Shown piece by piece: positions 26,179-35,134 of a stretch of DNA of 52,994 nt (positions within the stretch are counted from its first letter, which is position 1; the number at the start of each line of letters is the position of its first letter). The DNA is from an uncultured Flavobacteriales bacterium (GTDB lineage Bacteria > Bacteroidota > Bacteroidia > Flavobacteriales_D > Parvicellaceae). Under the pieces are notes generated by a model. It had not been told where the DNA came from, did not search any database, and saw only the letters and a list, made by a program, of their open reading frames with translations. The position numbers and the translations under genes were made by a program. The stretch lies in assembly GCA_943787725.1 (NCBI GenBank), contig CALSNM010000002.1, positions 1 to 52,994 on the forward strand, written 5' to 3'.

Positions 26179-26510
26179 GAGATTTGATGGAAATATTCGA
26201 TAATAGCTTCTTTCATCATTGAGTCTTGCTCCATCTCGTTTAGATGGGGTATCTTTTTTATATTTTCATAATGTGGCCAACCATCTTCATCTCTTCCCAA
26301 AAACTCATAATAACCAGCTGGCTCTAAAACCGAACAAACAGCAATATGCATAACGTCTACTTTTCTGTCTTTAGATAATTTTTGAAACCCTTTATTTAAT
26401 TCTTGAACGCCTATCATAAATAGTATGGACTGCATATCCAAGATCTCGCCAAAATGTTCTGAAACTTTTTCAACTGTTTCTCGCCATTTTTTTTCCAACT
26501 CAAAATTCAT
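26175..26510 (-). CDS. Conserved hypothetical protein
   Basis: 111 residues from ATG 26510 (MNFELEKKWRETVEKV); the upstream ATG at 26534 adds eight residues with no obvious value. The protein is acidic and helical, with no signal peptide or membrane segment, and carries the motif EPAGYYEFLGRDEDGWPHYE. I recognise no named family. Small cytosolic proteins like this recur in Flavobacteriia. It ends on the stop of the convergent lipoprotein gene. Confidence 0.65.
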   Translation of the reverse strand: MNFELEKKWRETVEKVSEHFGEILDMQSILFMIGVQELNKGFQKLSKDRKVDVMHIAVCSVLEPAGYYEFLGRDEDGWPHYENIKKIPHLNEMEQDSMMKEAIIEYFHQIS

Positions 26511-26582
26511 AATGCAAAAGTAGGAATATTTCATCCAAAGAGGAAAAATTAAATTTATATTGCGCCTTTAAAAAACAAAGTC

Positions 26583-27362
26583 ATGTATAATCATATTCTC
26601 TCAGAGTCCAACGGGGAAATTCATAAAATAACCGTTAATCGTCCAAGTCAATTGAATGCCTTGAATAAAGAAACAATTGCTGAATTAGGTAAAGCACTTC
26701 AATTGGCCGAAGAAAATAATAAAATAAAGGTTATTATTCTCACCGGTTCGGGAGAAAAAGCTTTTGTAGCTGGTGCAGACATTAAAGAGTTTGCAGATTT
26801 TTCGATTGACGAAGGAAAACTACTTTCTGCTCAAGGGCATCAAAAATTGTTCAATTTGGTGGAAAATCTATCTACTCCAGTAATTGCTGCCGTAAATGGC
26901 TTTGCGCTTGGAGGCGGTTTAGAATTAGCTATGGCATCTCATATTAGAATCGCTTCGGACAATGCCAAATTAGGCCTCCCTGAAGTTTCTTTGGGTGTTA
27001 TTCCCGGTTACGGGGGGACGCAAAGGCTTGCTCAACTTGTTGGAAAAGGTAAAGCATTTGAACTAATAATGTCTGCTGGAATGATGTCTGCAGCAGATGC
27101 TGAAAAATGGGGGCTTGTTAACCAAGCGGTTACATTAGATGAGTTAATGCCTACCTGTGAAAAACTTGCAGGGAAGATTGCACGCAATTCTCCTAGAGCA
27201 ATATCTAGTGCTATAATCTCAGTAAACGCATTATATAAAGAAGGTGTTGACGGTTACAAGACTGAAATATCGGAGTTTGGAAAATGCTTTGGGACCGAAG
27301 ACTTTAAAGAGGGTACAACAGCTTTTCTGGAAAAAAGAAAACCTGAATTTACGGGGAAATAG
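26583..27362 (+). CDS. Enoyl-CoA hydratase (crotonase family)
   Basis: 259-residue cytosolic enzyme that hydrates 2-enoyl-CoA to 3-hydroxyacyl-CoA in fatty-acid or short-chain acyl-CoA breakdown. The oxyanion-hole region is AGADIKEF. Both catalytic glutamates are present: E114 in GGGLELAM and E134 in LPEVSLGVIPG, followed by YGGTQRL. The length is normal for a stand-alone hydratase. No other beta-oxidation gene is adjacent, so the preferred chain length is not known. Confidence 0.92.
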   Translation: MYNHILSESNGEIHKITVNRPSQLNALNKETIAELGKALQLAEENNKIKVIILTGSGEKAFVAGADIKEFADFSIDEGKLLSAQGHQKLFNLVENLSTPVIAAVNGFALGGGLELAMASHIRIASDNAKLGLPEVSLGVIPGYGGTQRLAQLVGKGKAFELIMSAGMMSAADAEKWGLVNQAVTLDELMPTCEKLAGKIARNSPRAISSAIISVNALYKEGVDGYKTEISEFGKCFGTEDFKEGTTAFLEKRKPEFTGK

Positions 27363-27513
27363 TCTTTTTTCGGTTTTTAACATTAATTATAGCTTTCACG
27401 AAAATAATAGGCATTAATCAATGTTCTAACTCTAACTAGATGACATGTTAATAATATAGTGTTAACAGTTCTAGACATCGGACTTCATTAGAACAACAGA
27501 TATTTGTTTCTTT

Positions 27514-27518
27514 GGAGG
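27514..27518 (+). promoter_or_regulatory. Shine-Dalgarno-like site, GGAGG
   Basis: GGAGG eight bases before ATG 27527. Strong SD sites are rare in this window and in Bacteroidota, so this one helps choose ATG 27527 over the in-frame non-ATG start at 27512. Confidence 0.5.
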
Positions 27519-27526
27519 TTAGAACA

Positions 27527-29122
27527 ATGAGTACCATAAAAAAATTAGCTGGGCAAACAATTATCTACGGCGCAAGCAGTATGATTGGAAGGTTCCTTAA
27601 CTTTTTATTGACACCTATTTACACCTTTTCTGCCATTTTTACGGCAGAGCAATTCGGCATCATCACAGAGATGTATGCTTATGTAGCGTTTCTTGTGGTT
27701 TTCTTAACCTACGGGATGGAAACCGCTTTTTTTAGGTACTCTACCTTAAACAAGAAAGAAGGTGAAAAAGTATATGCAAATGCTCTTTATTCCTTGACTA
27801 GCACAACAGCTATTTTCGTCTTAATTACAATTATTTTTTCTCAGAATATTGCAGATTGGATGCACTACCCGGATCATTCAGAATACATTGTGTGGTTTGC
27901 AATTATTGTAGGTCTTGATGCTTTGGGCGCTGTTCCACTAGCAAAACTGAGGCAGCAAGGCAGAGCCAAGAAGTTCGCCGTAATTCAATTTGCCAATGTA
28001 GGAACAAATATTCTGTTAAATCTATTTTACATAGCTTTAATCTACAGCACCCATTTAATAGAAAATGGCGGTGTTGAGTTGAGCAGTTTTGATTGGTTAG
28101 TCAATCTCGTATACAATACTGACACCGGCGAACTAAATGGATTTTTCAACTTAGTTTATGATCCAAAAACGGGTGTAGGATATGTGTTTATCGCTAACCT
28201 AATTGCAAGCATTGTCAAGTTTTTATTACTTACTCCAATAATGAATTTTAAAGGAAAGTTTGACTGGAAGCTACTTAAGCACATGTGGTGGTATGCTTTC
28301 CCCATGTTATTCGTTGGTTTAGCCGGAATTGTAAACGAAACCCTTGACAGGAGCATGCTCAAAAGAATGCAAACCGCTCAGTTTATGGAAAGTGGTCAAT
28401 CTTTAACCGAGGCCACTGAAAACGCATTAATTCAGCTAGGGATATACGGTGCGAATTATAAAATAACAATGTTTATTTCTATGTTTATTCAAGCCTTTAG
28501 ATATGCCGCCGAACCCTTTTTCTTTAATCAGGAAAATGAAAAAAACTCGAAACATATTATTGCTAAGGTGATGACCTATTTCGTTATTGTAGTAACTGTA
28601 ATGTTTTTAAGTTTAGATCTCTTTTTGCCTATTTTGAAATATTTTACGCCTAATCCAACATACTGGATAGGTTTAAAAGTAGTCCCTGTTTTACTCTTAG
28701 CCAATGTCTTTTTAGGAATTTTCGTAAACCTTTCTATCTGGTATAAACTTTCGCAAAAAACGAATTACGGGGCTTATATTTCCATTTTGGGAGCAACTAT
28801 AACCATAACTATCAACTTTGTGTTTATTCCCGTTTATGGATATGTAGCTTCAGCCTGGGCTACGCTAGCTTGCTATGGAACAATGATGATTGTTTCTTAT
28901 TTCTTAGGAAAAAAACACTATCCCATCCCATATAATTTAAAAAAAATTGGAATCTACCTTAGCCTTGGAACTGGGCTGTTTCTAGTTAAAATTCCTTTTG
29001 AGCCATATACTAGTTATTCGTGGTATGTTTATTTATACCACTTTTCATTAATCATGATTTTTATTACAATGGCGTATTTTTTAGAAAAACCCGCGAAAAA
29101 AGAGGTACTTTCACAACCTTAA
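27527..29122 (+). CDS. Polysaccharide flippase (Wzx/MATE-like)
   Basis: 531-residue inner-membrane protein with about 12-14 hydrophobic helices. The opening [20 protein letters not shown] is typical of the polysaccharide/oligosaccharide flippase family, which moves lipid-linked glycans across the inner membrane. An extra loop between helices (about 175-225) is hydrophilic. It heads a same-strand series with dut, a sugar nucleotidyltransferase, TPR and DUF4292 lipoproteins and an EnvC-like protein, an order I recall from other Flavobacteriia. Confidence 0.88.
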   Translation: MSTIKKLAGQTIIYGASSMIGRFLNFLLTPIYTFSAIFTAEQFGIITEMYAYVAFLVVFLTYGMETAFFRYSTLNKKEGEKVYANALYSLTSTTAIFVLITIIFSQNIADWMHYPDHSEYIVWFAIIVGLDALGAVPLAKLRQQGRAKKFAVIQFANVGTNILLNLFYIALIYSTHLIENGGVELSSFDWLVNLVYNTDTGELNGFFNLVYDPKTGVGYVFIANLIASIVKFLLLTPIMNFKGKFDWKLLKHMWWYAFPMLFVGLAGIVNETLDRSMLKRMQTAQFMESGQSLTEATENALIQLGIYGANYKITMFISMFIQAFRYAAEPFFFNQENEKNSKHIIAKVMTYFVIVVTVMFLSLDLFLPILKYFTPNPTYWIGLKVVPVLLLANVFLGIFVNLSIWYKLSQKTNYGAYISILGATITITINFVFIPVYGYVASAWATLACYGTMMIVSYFLGKKHYPIPYNLKKIGIYLSLGTGLFLVKIPFEPYTSYSWYVYLYHFSLIMIFITMAYFLEKPAKKEVLSQP

Positions 29123-29130
29123 TTTTATAT

Positions 29131-29565
29131 ATGAAAATTGAATTAATCAATAAATCAAAACACGCTACACCTACCTATTCCACAAAGCATTCTGCTGGAT
29201 TAGATTTAAGAGCAAATCTAGACGATGCCGTTATTTTAAAGCCGCTTGAAAGAGCTTTAATCAAAACAGGACTTTATATCGCTTTGCCTAAAGGAGCTGA
29301 GGCACAAGTGCGACCAAGAAGTGGTTTAGCTTACAAAAAAGGAATCACAGTCCTTAATTCCCCTGGAACTATTGATGCAGATTATAGAGGTGAAATAGGA
29401 GTTATTCTTGTAAACATTTCCAATGAAAACTTTGCAGTTGAAGATGGTGAAAGGGTAGCACAATTAGTAATCGCCAAACACGAAGTTGCTGAATGGATAA
29501 ACGTGGAAGAATTATCAGAAACCAAACGAGGTTCAGGAGGGTTTGGAAGTACAGGAATTAAATAA
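29131..29565 (+). CDS. dut: dUTP diphosphatase
   Basis: 144-residue trimeric dUTPase that turns dUTP into dUMP and keeps uracil out of DNA. I start at ATG 29131 ([16 protein letters not shown]); the frame is open further upstream but overlaps the flippase. Motif 1 is AGLDLRA, motif 2 [10 protein letters not shown], motif 3 [17 protein letters not shown] and the C-terminal motif 5 [10 protein letters not shown], so all active-site parts are present. It lies 8 bases after the flippase. Confidence 0.96.
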   Translation: MKIELINKSKHATPTYSTKHSAGLDLRANLDDAVILKPLERALIKTGLYIALPKGAEAQVRPRSGLAYKKGITVLNSPGTIDADYRGEIGVILVNISNENFAVEDGERVAQLVIAKHEVAEWINVEELSETKRGSGGFGSTGIK

Positions 29566-29577
29566 AAAAATAAAAAA

Positions 29578-30587
29578 ATGAAGATTATAGTACCAATGGC
29601 AGGAAGGGGCTCAAGGCTAAGACCTCACACATTAACAGTTCCGAAGCCACTCGTTCCCGTTGCAGGGAAACCGATTGTTCAGCGCTTGGTAGAAGACATT
29701 ACGAAAGTCTGCGGAGAACCTGTGGATGAAATAGCATTCATCATTGGAGATTTTGGTCCTCAGGTGGAAAAACAGTTGATTAACGTTGCAGAAGGACTTG
29801 GAGCGAAAGGGACAGTATATCACCAAGAAGAAGCATTAGGAACTGCACACGCTATATTGTGCGCTAAAGAATCATTGAAGGGAAATATCGTTGTTGCCTT
29901 TGCAGACACTCTGTTCAAGGCTGACTTTACTTTAGACACTTCTGCAGATGGCATCATTTGGGTAAGTCAAATTGATGACCCAAGTGCTTTTGGTGTTGTA
30001 AAACTCGATAGCAATAAGGTAATTACTGAGTTCGTAGAAAAGCCAGACACCTTTGTTTCTGACCTTGCAATAATCGGTATATACTACTTTAAAGATGGTG
30101 CGTTTTTGTCGGATGAACTGCAATATTTAATAGATAATAACACCAAAGAAAAAGGAGAGTTTCAGCTTACCAATGCTTTGGAAAACATGAAGCAAAAAGG
30201 TACAAAATTTAAAACTGGAGCTGTTCGAGAATGGCTAGATTGTGGGAATAAAAATGCAACTGTATATTCAAACCAGCGCGTTCTTGAATCTGAAAAAAAC
30301 ACGAACAATGTCTCTGAAAAAGCGAATATTGAAAATTCCGTAATTATTCAACCTTGCTATATTGGCTGATAATGCAACTGTAAAGCATTCGATAATTGGA
30401 CCGCATGTTTCGATTGGAAATAATACAGTTATAACCAACTGTATCATTGAAAACAGCATCATTCAAAATGACAGCGCCTTAACAGGAGCCGCTTTTGCCG
30501 ACAGTATGGTTGGCAATAACCATGCAACTTACCAGGGTGGATAATAAGGCTTTAAGCATTGGGGATTACACTGAAATAAGCGAATAA
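29578..30587 (+). CDS. Sugar nucleotidyltransferase with hexapeptide tail, two frameshifts
   Basis: Nucleoside-diphosphate-sugar pyrophosphorylase homologue: MKIIVPMAGRGSRLRPHT is the nucleotide-binding loop, KPLVPVAGKPI follows, and FADTLF is the metal region. The continuous frame ends at TGA 30367-30369. One base removed there gives CYIGDNATVKHSIIGPH, a left-handed beta-helix repeat, as expected. A second extra base near 30537 hides the true end ...DNKALSIGDYTEISE with TAA at 30585-30587. The complete protein would be about 335 residues. It probably makes an NDP-hexose for surface glycans; the sugar is unknown. The breaks belong to the error cluster described in the findings. Confidence 0.82.
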
Positions 30588-30588
30588 A

Positions 30589-32351
30589 TTGGGTAAGCTG
30601 TTCTTCATATTGTTTTTTCTAATTGGTCTCTCCGGTTGCCATGCCAAAAAAAGCACTTCTGCAGAAAAAGGCGACACAAGGCTTCTTGTCTGAAAAGAAA
30701 GGAGGTTGCTTTAAAGCATCTATTGATAAAAGCAACTACCGAAAAGGTGCTGGGGAATTATGAAGAGGCTGAAAAGCTCTACTTAGAGTGCCTCCAAATA
30801 GATTCAAAAAGCGCTGTAACCTGCATTTTGAGCTGTCCGGGATATACTTATTTGTATAATCATGCTGAAGAAAAAGCTATCGTACATGCCGAAAAAGCAG
30901 TTAAATTATAATCCAAGCAACGGCTGGTACAAAACGAACCTGGCGGTTATCTACCAGGAGTCAAAACTTTATTCGAAAAAGCGGAAGGTTTATACAAAGA
31001 ATTAATCACGCTATTTCCCGAAAGGAGTGAATACCATTTTACGCTAGCGGAAGCTTATTTATACCAGGGCAAGATAAACGAAGCGCTAGAAGTTTATGAT
31101 GCGATTGAAAAGATATTAGGTCCATCAGCTGACTTAATTATTCACAAACATAAATTGTATTTAAGACTAGGCGAATCTGATAAAGCAATTGCTGAAATAC
31201 AAAAATTGATAGACCAAAACCCTGCGAATATTGATTATTATAGATTACTAGCAGATTTGTACGAAAACGAAGGTGATGAGTCAAAGGCTCTGGAGATTTA
31301 TAATAAAGTCTTGAAGATTGATCCTTCAAATGGTACGGTTCATTTGTCTTTGTACGAATACTATCGCTATCATGGAAATCAGGATAAAGCATTGTCCGAA
31401 TTGACATTAGCATTTGAAAATTCGACAGTTCACATCGATACTAAAATGCAAATCATGTTGCAGTTTTTTACGAATTCCGAAAGAAATGAAAAAGTTAAAA
31501 CTCAAGCATATGTATTAGCTAACATACTTGTCGATGTTCACTCAAACGAAGCAAAAAGTTTCTCTATGTATGGGGATTTTTTATCTCGCGACGGAAAACT
31601 AAAAGAAGCACTTCAGATGTTTAAGAAAGCAGCCAGTCTGGACAGCGGAAAATTCCCTATTTGGAGTGAAATTGTCTTTTTAGAATCGGACTTGAAAGAG
31701 TTTGAATTATTGGAAAAGGATACTCAGTCCGCACTTGAAGTTTTCCCTACACATCCAACTTTTTACTTTTTCAACGGGATTGCTAATATTAAACTCAAAA
31801 ACTATGATAAAGCTATTACATCATTACTAGCAGGAAAAGAAATGGTCTTTGATAATGCACAGCTTCAGGCTGAATTTTTTCAGTATTTAGGTGATGCTTA
31901 CCATGCAAAAAATGAGCATGTAAAATCGGATGAAAGTTATGACAAGGTCATTGGAGCTTAACCGGTACAACCCATATGTTTTAAATAATTACAGTTACTA
32001 CCTCTCGCTGAGAAAGGAAAAATTAGCGCTAGCCGAAACCATGGCTAAGGAAGCCAATAACCAGGTTCCTGATAGTCCAAACTTTATAGACACATATGCT
32101 TGGGTGCTGTTTTTAAAAGGCAACTTTCAAGAGGCCGAAACACTCCTTGAAAAGGCTATTGCCCTGAGTGCTAACCCAGAATGGAACAATTTTAGAGCAT
32201 TTCGGTGATGTCCTTTTTAAGCTTAATCAAAATAGAAGAGGCAATTAGTTCTTGGGAAAAAGCAAAAGATGCTGGAGGAAGCATCCCAACTTGTTGGGGA
32301 GAAAATACTTAAGAAAGATTACATTGAACCAGCTGGCAGAGTAGAGCGTGA
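30589..32351 (+). pseudogene. TPR lipoprotein, multiply frameshifted as assembled
   Basis: Tetratricopeptide-repeat protein of about 580 residues once repaired. It opens one base after the previous gene, apparently at a TTG (30589), with a lipoprotein signal ending in GLSGC. TPR units are legible piece by piece: NYEEAEKLYLECLQIDSKSA, the long clean stretch from about 30975 to 31948 (EGDESKALEIYNKVLKIDPS), then SLELNRYNPYVLNNYSYYLS and FIDTYAWVLFLKGNFQEA. About ten frame changes interrupt it, near 30670, 30703, 30820, 30865, 30912, 30968, 31945, 32190, 32236 and 32282. The 3' end near 32351 is uncertain. It is probably intact in the organism; likely an envelope scaffold. Confidence 0.75.
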
Positions 32352-33192
32352 CAAATTTCAGAAAATATACAATATTACTTTGCGCAATTGCATCTCTTTA
32401 CTCGTGCAGCGGTAGAAAGAAAAACGATAGATGGTGAAAAACTCAAAAATCATTCGCCCAAATATCTAATCAGACTCTCTCTCAAAAACAGAATTTGATT
32501 ACACTTGGTTAAGAACAAAAGGAAATGCCGTTGTTAATTTTCAAGGTGACAAAAACACCCTTAAAGTGAATTTTAGAATTCGCAAAGACAGCGCAATTTG
32601 GACGAGTATTTCAAAAAGTACGATACCATTGCTAAGCGCCTTAATTTCCGCAGATTCATTAAAGTTTCTAAAAAAAATTGGTGGGAAACAATACTATTTA
32701 GGGGGGTATGACGAAATAAACGATTTATTCAACCTAGATTTCAACTATCTTCTTTTACAAGACGTCCTCTCAGGAACTCCAATTATGTTCGATTATGAAG
32801 GCAAGTACAAGTCAAAAATAGAAAATGGCATGTATCTGTTATCTTCGGATAAATCGAAAAAAATCGAAAAATTGCTTAAAAAAGGAAAAGGTAATCGAAA
32901 GCATTCCCTGTTTTATCGGTGTTGGATAGAGCCATCAAATTTTAAATGCGCAAAAGTGGAAATAAATTTTTTGTCCGATAGTAGTGAACTTAGAGGTCAA
33001 CTATTCTGATTGGATTGATGTCGACGGACATGAGTTTTCCTGAAAAATCCTCAATTTATTTTACCACTCCTTACGATACTTTATCGTTAGCAGATTAACT
33101 ACAGTAATAAGGTTAAGATAAACGAGCCGCAAAAAATGTCATTTAAAATTAACGATAACTATTCTCCCTTTGAACTAAATGAGAATAAGTAA
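32348..33192 (+). pseudogene. DUF4292 lipoprotein, multiply frameshifted as assembled
   Basis: Repaired reading starts at GTG 32348 with a lipoprotein signal (KYTILLCAIASLYSCSG) and continues NDDGEKLKNHSPKYLI, FDYTWLRTKGNAVVNFQGD, then the long clean frame 32566-33005 (VNFRIRKDSAIWTSISKS, FNLDFNYLLLQDVLSGTP), which matches the Bacteroidota outer-envelope family DUF4292. It ends FELNENK at TAA 33190-33192, overlapping the next ATG by 14 bases. Five breaks (near 32430, 32502, 33000, 33042 and 33098) are each repaired by removing one base. DUF4292 proteins resemble LolA/LolB-like folds, so a lipoprotein-trafficking role is possible but not shown. Confidence 0.72.
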
Positions 33193-34389
33193 TAGCATAG
33201 CACTGATTGTTTTTCTAATTGGCTTTTTGACCTCTTTTAGTCAAGATTCCGATAAACTGAAACAAAAGGAAAGAGAGCTAAAAAATAAGATTTCTAATAC
33301 TAAGGCTTTAATCAAAACAGCCAGAAACTCACAACAGTTGACTATAGCAGAATTAGGGATTATTAACCATCAAATTGCTTACCGAGAAGAATTAGAAGCA
33401 AACTTGAACTATCAAATGCGGAAATTAGATGAGCATTTGAATAGCCGTAAAAAACAAATATTATCTCTCGAAAATAATTTAAAGGAATTGAAAGATGAAT
33501 ACGCTAAAATGCTTCAATACGCATATAAAAACCGAAATACGGAATATCAACTAATTTATATATTTTCTGCCGAATCTTATACTGAGGCGTATCATAGGAT
33601 GCAGTATATTAAACAATATAAAGATTATAGGAAATAAACAAGTAGAGAGAATAAAAGAGACGAAAAGTCTTTTAAGCGAAAAGATAGCGGAACTAGAACT
33701 AACCAAGCTAGAAAAGAAGGATTTAAAAACTATCCAAAAAACAGAAAAGAGCGCGTTTTTTAGAGGACAAAAAAACTCAACAGATAGCACTCTCTAAATT
33801 AAAACAAAACGAGCAGCAACTTAAAAACAAACTAAATAAACAAAATCAAGAGAGAAAAAATTTGGCGTCTGCGATCCGAAAAGCAATAGAAAAAGAGATA
33901 GAAAAAGAAGCTCTTTTAAGAAAGGAAACTGGACTTAGTAATACTCCTGAAACCAAAGCATTAGCTAAGTCCTTTACAACCAATAAAGGAAGGTTGCCTT
34001 GGCCAGTTGCTAAAGGAGAAATAACCGGAAAGTATGGAAAGCATCGGCACCAAGTTGTAAAAACAGCTACCATTGAAAATAAAGGAATTGATATTACAAC
34101 CGCAAAGGGAGCAGATGTAAGAGCAATTTTTGAGGGAAAAGTAACAAGTATTTTTATTATTCCCGGTTCTGGAAAAGTTGTAATGATTAGTCATGGAAAT
34201 TACAGAACTGTATATGCCAACCTCAAAGATGTATATGTCGAAAAAGGAGACGAAGTAAGCACTAAAGAGGTGCTTGGCGCCTTGCTAACTTCCGAAAATG
34301 GCAATGTTTCCGAAGCTCATCTGGAAATATGGAAAATATCTAAAGGGAATATGGATACCGTTGACCCATCTCTTTGGATTTATCGGTAA
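33179..34389 (+). CDS. EnvC-like LytM protein with degenerate active site, two frameshifts
   Basis: Murein hydrolase activator type. It has a signal peptide (about 1-21), then a long coiled-coil (about 22-250, DKLKQKERELKNKI) and a C-terminal LytM domain (from LPWPVAKGEITGKYG). The frame breaks at 33635 (TAA) and at a run of six T near 33759; removing one base at each restores RKKQVERIKETKSLL and AFLEDKKTQQIALSK. The LytM zinc site is altered: the usual HxxxD reads NKGID, and HLHFEIW reads EAHLEIW. This fits EnvC-type proteins, which activate amidases instead of cutting wall themselves. It probably helps daughter-cell separation. Confidence 0.82.
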
Positions 34390-34734
34390 TTACATAACCA
34401 TTACTTCGATATCTAAAACACTCAAAGGTTTATTTTTATTCTTATTAATCCTTTTTACTCTTGCTAAAACGATCGTTCCTCTATCCATTTGTTTTGCAAC
34501 TATCGAATTAACTTTTAGGGACACGTAGCCCAACTTGCAACCTTCAAAATATACTCCAACAGCATTCTTATCAAAGATATGATTATGTTCTCTTCTCAAT
34601 TCAATTCTACTATTATGTTTAAGTCTATGATAAATATAAATCATTTCGTAATAAGCTAATTCGACCACATTTGTTAGTAGTCCAAGGTTTGGCAGTGCCT
34701 CTGACAAAGGCGCAATAGTGTTTAATTGTCTCAT
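34390..34734 (-). CDS. Stand-alone HIRAN-domain protein
   Basis: 114 residues, no signal or membrane segment. The HIRAN core is clear from about residue 44: ELRREHNHIFDKNAVGVYF, then KLGYVSLKVNSIVAKQMDRG. In eukaryotic HLTF/Rad5, HIRAN binds the 3' end of single-stranded DNA; small bacterial versions exist without a helicase and their role is unknown. No helicase or nuclease is fused or adjacent. It lies 22 bases after the next gene upstream (34757-35068), so the two probably form a unit. Its stop abuts that of the EnvC-like gene. Confidence 0.8.
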   Translation of the reverse strand: MRQLNTIAPLSEALPNLGLLTNVVELAYYEMIYIYHRLKHNSRIELRREHNHIFDKNAVGVYFEGCKLGYVSLKVNSIVAKQMDRGTIVLARVKRINKNKNKPLSVLDIEVMVM

Positions 34735-34756
34735 AATTATTTTGTTTTAGTATTGA

Positions 34757-35068
34757 TTATGCTGCTAATAATTGGTCATTTATCATAATTGTTTGGCCTA
34801 GCTTATTCTTTAAGTTAATTTCACTTATTTCATCATTGTTAGTTAACAACTCATCGGTTATTAACTCGGAAACATCAATTCCGTTGATTGTCGGTATTTT
34901 ACCTATTAAATTATTAAGTTCATTAAAATTGATGCTAATATTTGTAAAATAACTTTTACCTGCTTTAAACACTTTACAGGCAAGCAATAAGCCATCGTCG
35001 TTTCGCTCATATACGATGAACTGAATTTCCATTTTACTACCTTTTGTTAATGATGATATTGTTTTCAT
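34757..35068 (-). CDS. Hypothetical protein cotranscribed with HIRAN gene
   Basis: 103-residue soluble, acidic protein (MKTISSLTKGSKMEIQFIVY), rich in Asn and Ile, with no recognised domain, signal peptide or membrane helix. It is the first gene of the two-gene unit with the HIRAN protein. The 66 bases upstream hold two inverted repeats. An in-frame ATG at residue 13 is a possible alternative start. Confidence 0.6.
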   Translation of the reverse strand: MKTISSLTKGSKMEIQFIVYERNDDGLLLACKVFKAGKSYFTNISINFNELNNLIGKIPTINGIDVSELITDELLTNNDEISEINLKNKLGQTIMINDQLLAA

Positions 35069-35073
35069 ATTTC

Positions 35074-35095
35074 GTATTGTTAGATATTACAATAC
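35074..35095. repeat. Inverted repeat upstream of HIRAN unit (proximal)
   Basis: GTATTGT (35074-35080), spacer of eight bases, ACAATAC (35089-35095): perfect seven-base arms. It lies just before the start codon at 35068, in a position where a bound repressor would block transcription or translation. Function inferred. Confidence 0.4.
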
Positions 35096-35110
35096 AAACA
35101 TTAGAAATTA

Positions 35111-35131
35111 CTACGTAATGTATTTACGTAG
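35111..35131. repeat. Inverted repeat upstream of HIRAN unit (distal)
   Basis: CTACGTAA (35111-35118), five-base spacer, TTACGTAG (35124-35131): perfect eight-base arms. Only 3 bases from the stop of the O-antigen ligase gene but without a T run, so an operator is more likely than a terminator. Two different palindromes within 60 bases suggest a regulated promoter. Confidence 0.4.
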
Positions 35132-35134
35132 CGT

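Noticed and set aside
29020..29130. Longer start for dut overlapping the flippase
   Set aside because: The family N terminus starts at 29131; the upstream residues have no counterpart in dUTPases.
31138..31413. Minus-strand open frame inside the TPR gene
   Set aside because: It lies opposite the cleanest TPR stretch, which shows repeated TPR sequence. It is a shadow frame.
30360..33765. Programmed frameshifting or recoding as the cause of the broken genes
   Set aside because: Too many sites, no common slippery sequence or downstream structure, and most are one extra base at unrelated places; error is far simpler.
30360..33765. Decay into real pseudogenes
   Set aside because: Residues on both sides of the breaks remain conserved, and the genes belong to a conserved envelope group; natural decay should also give deletions and substitutions.
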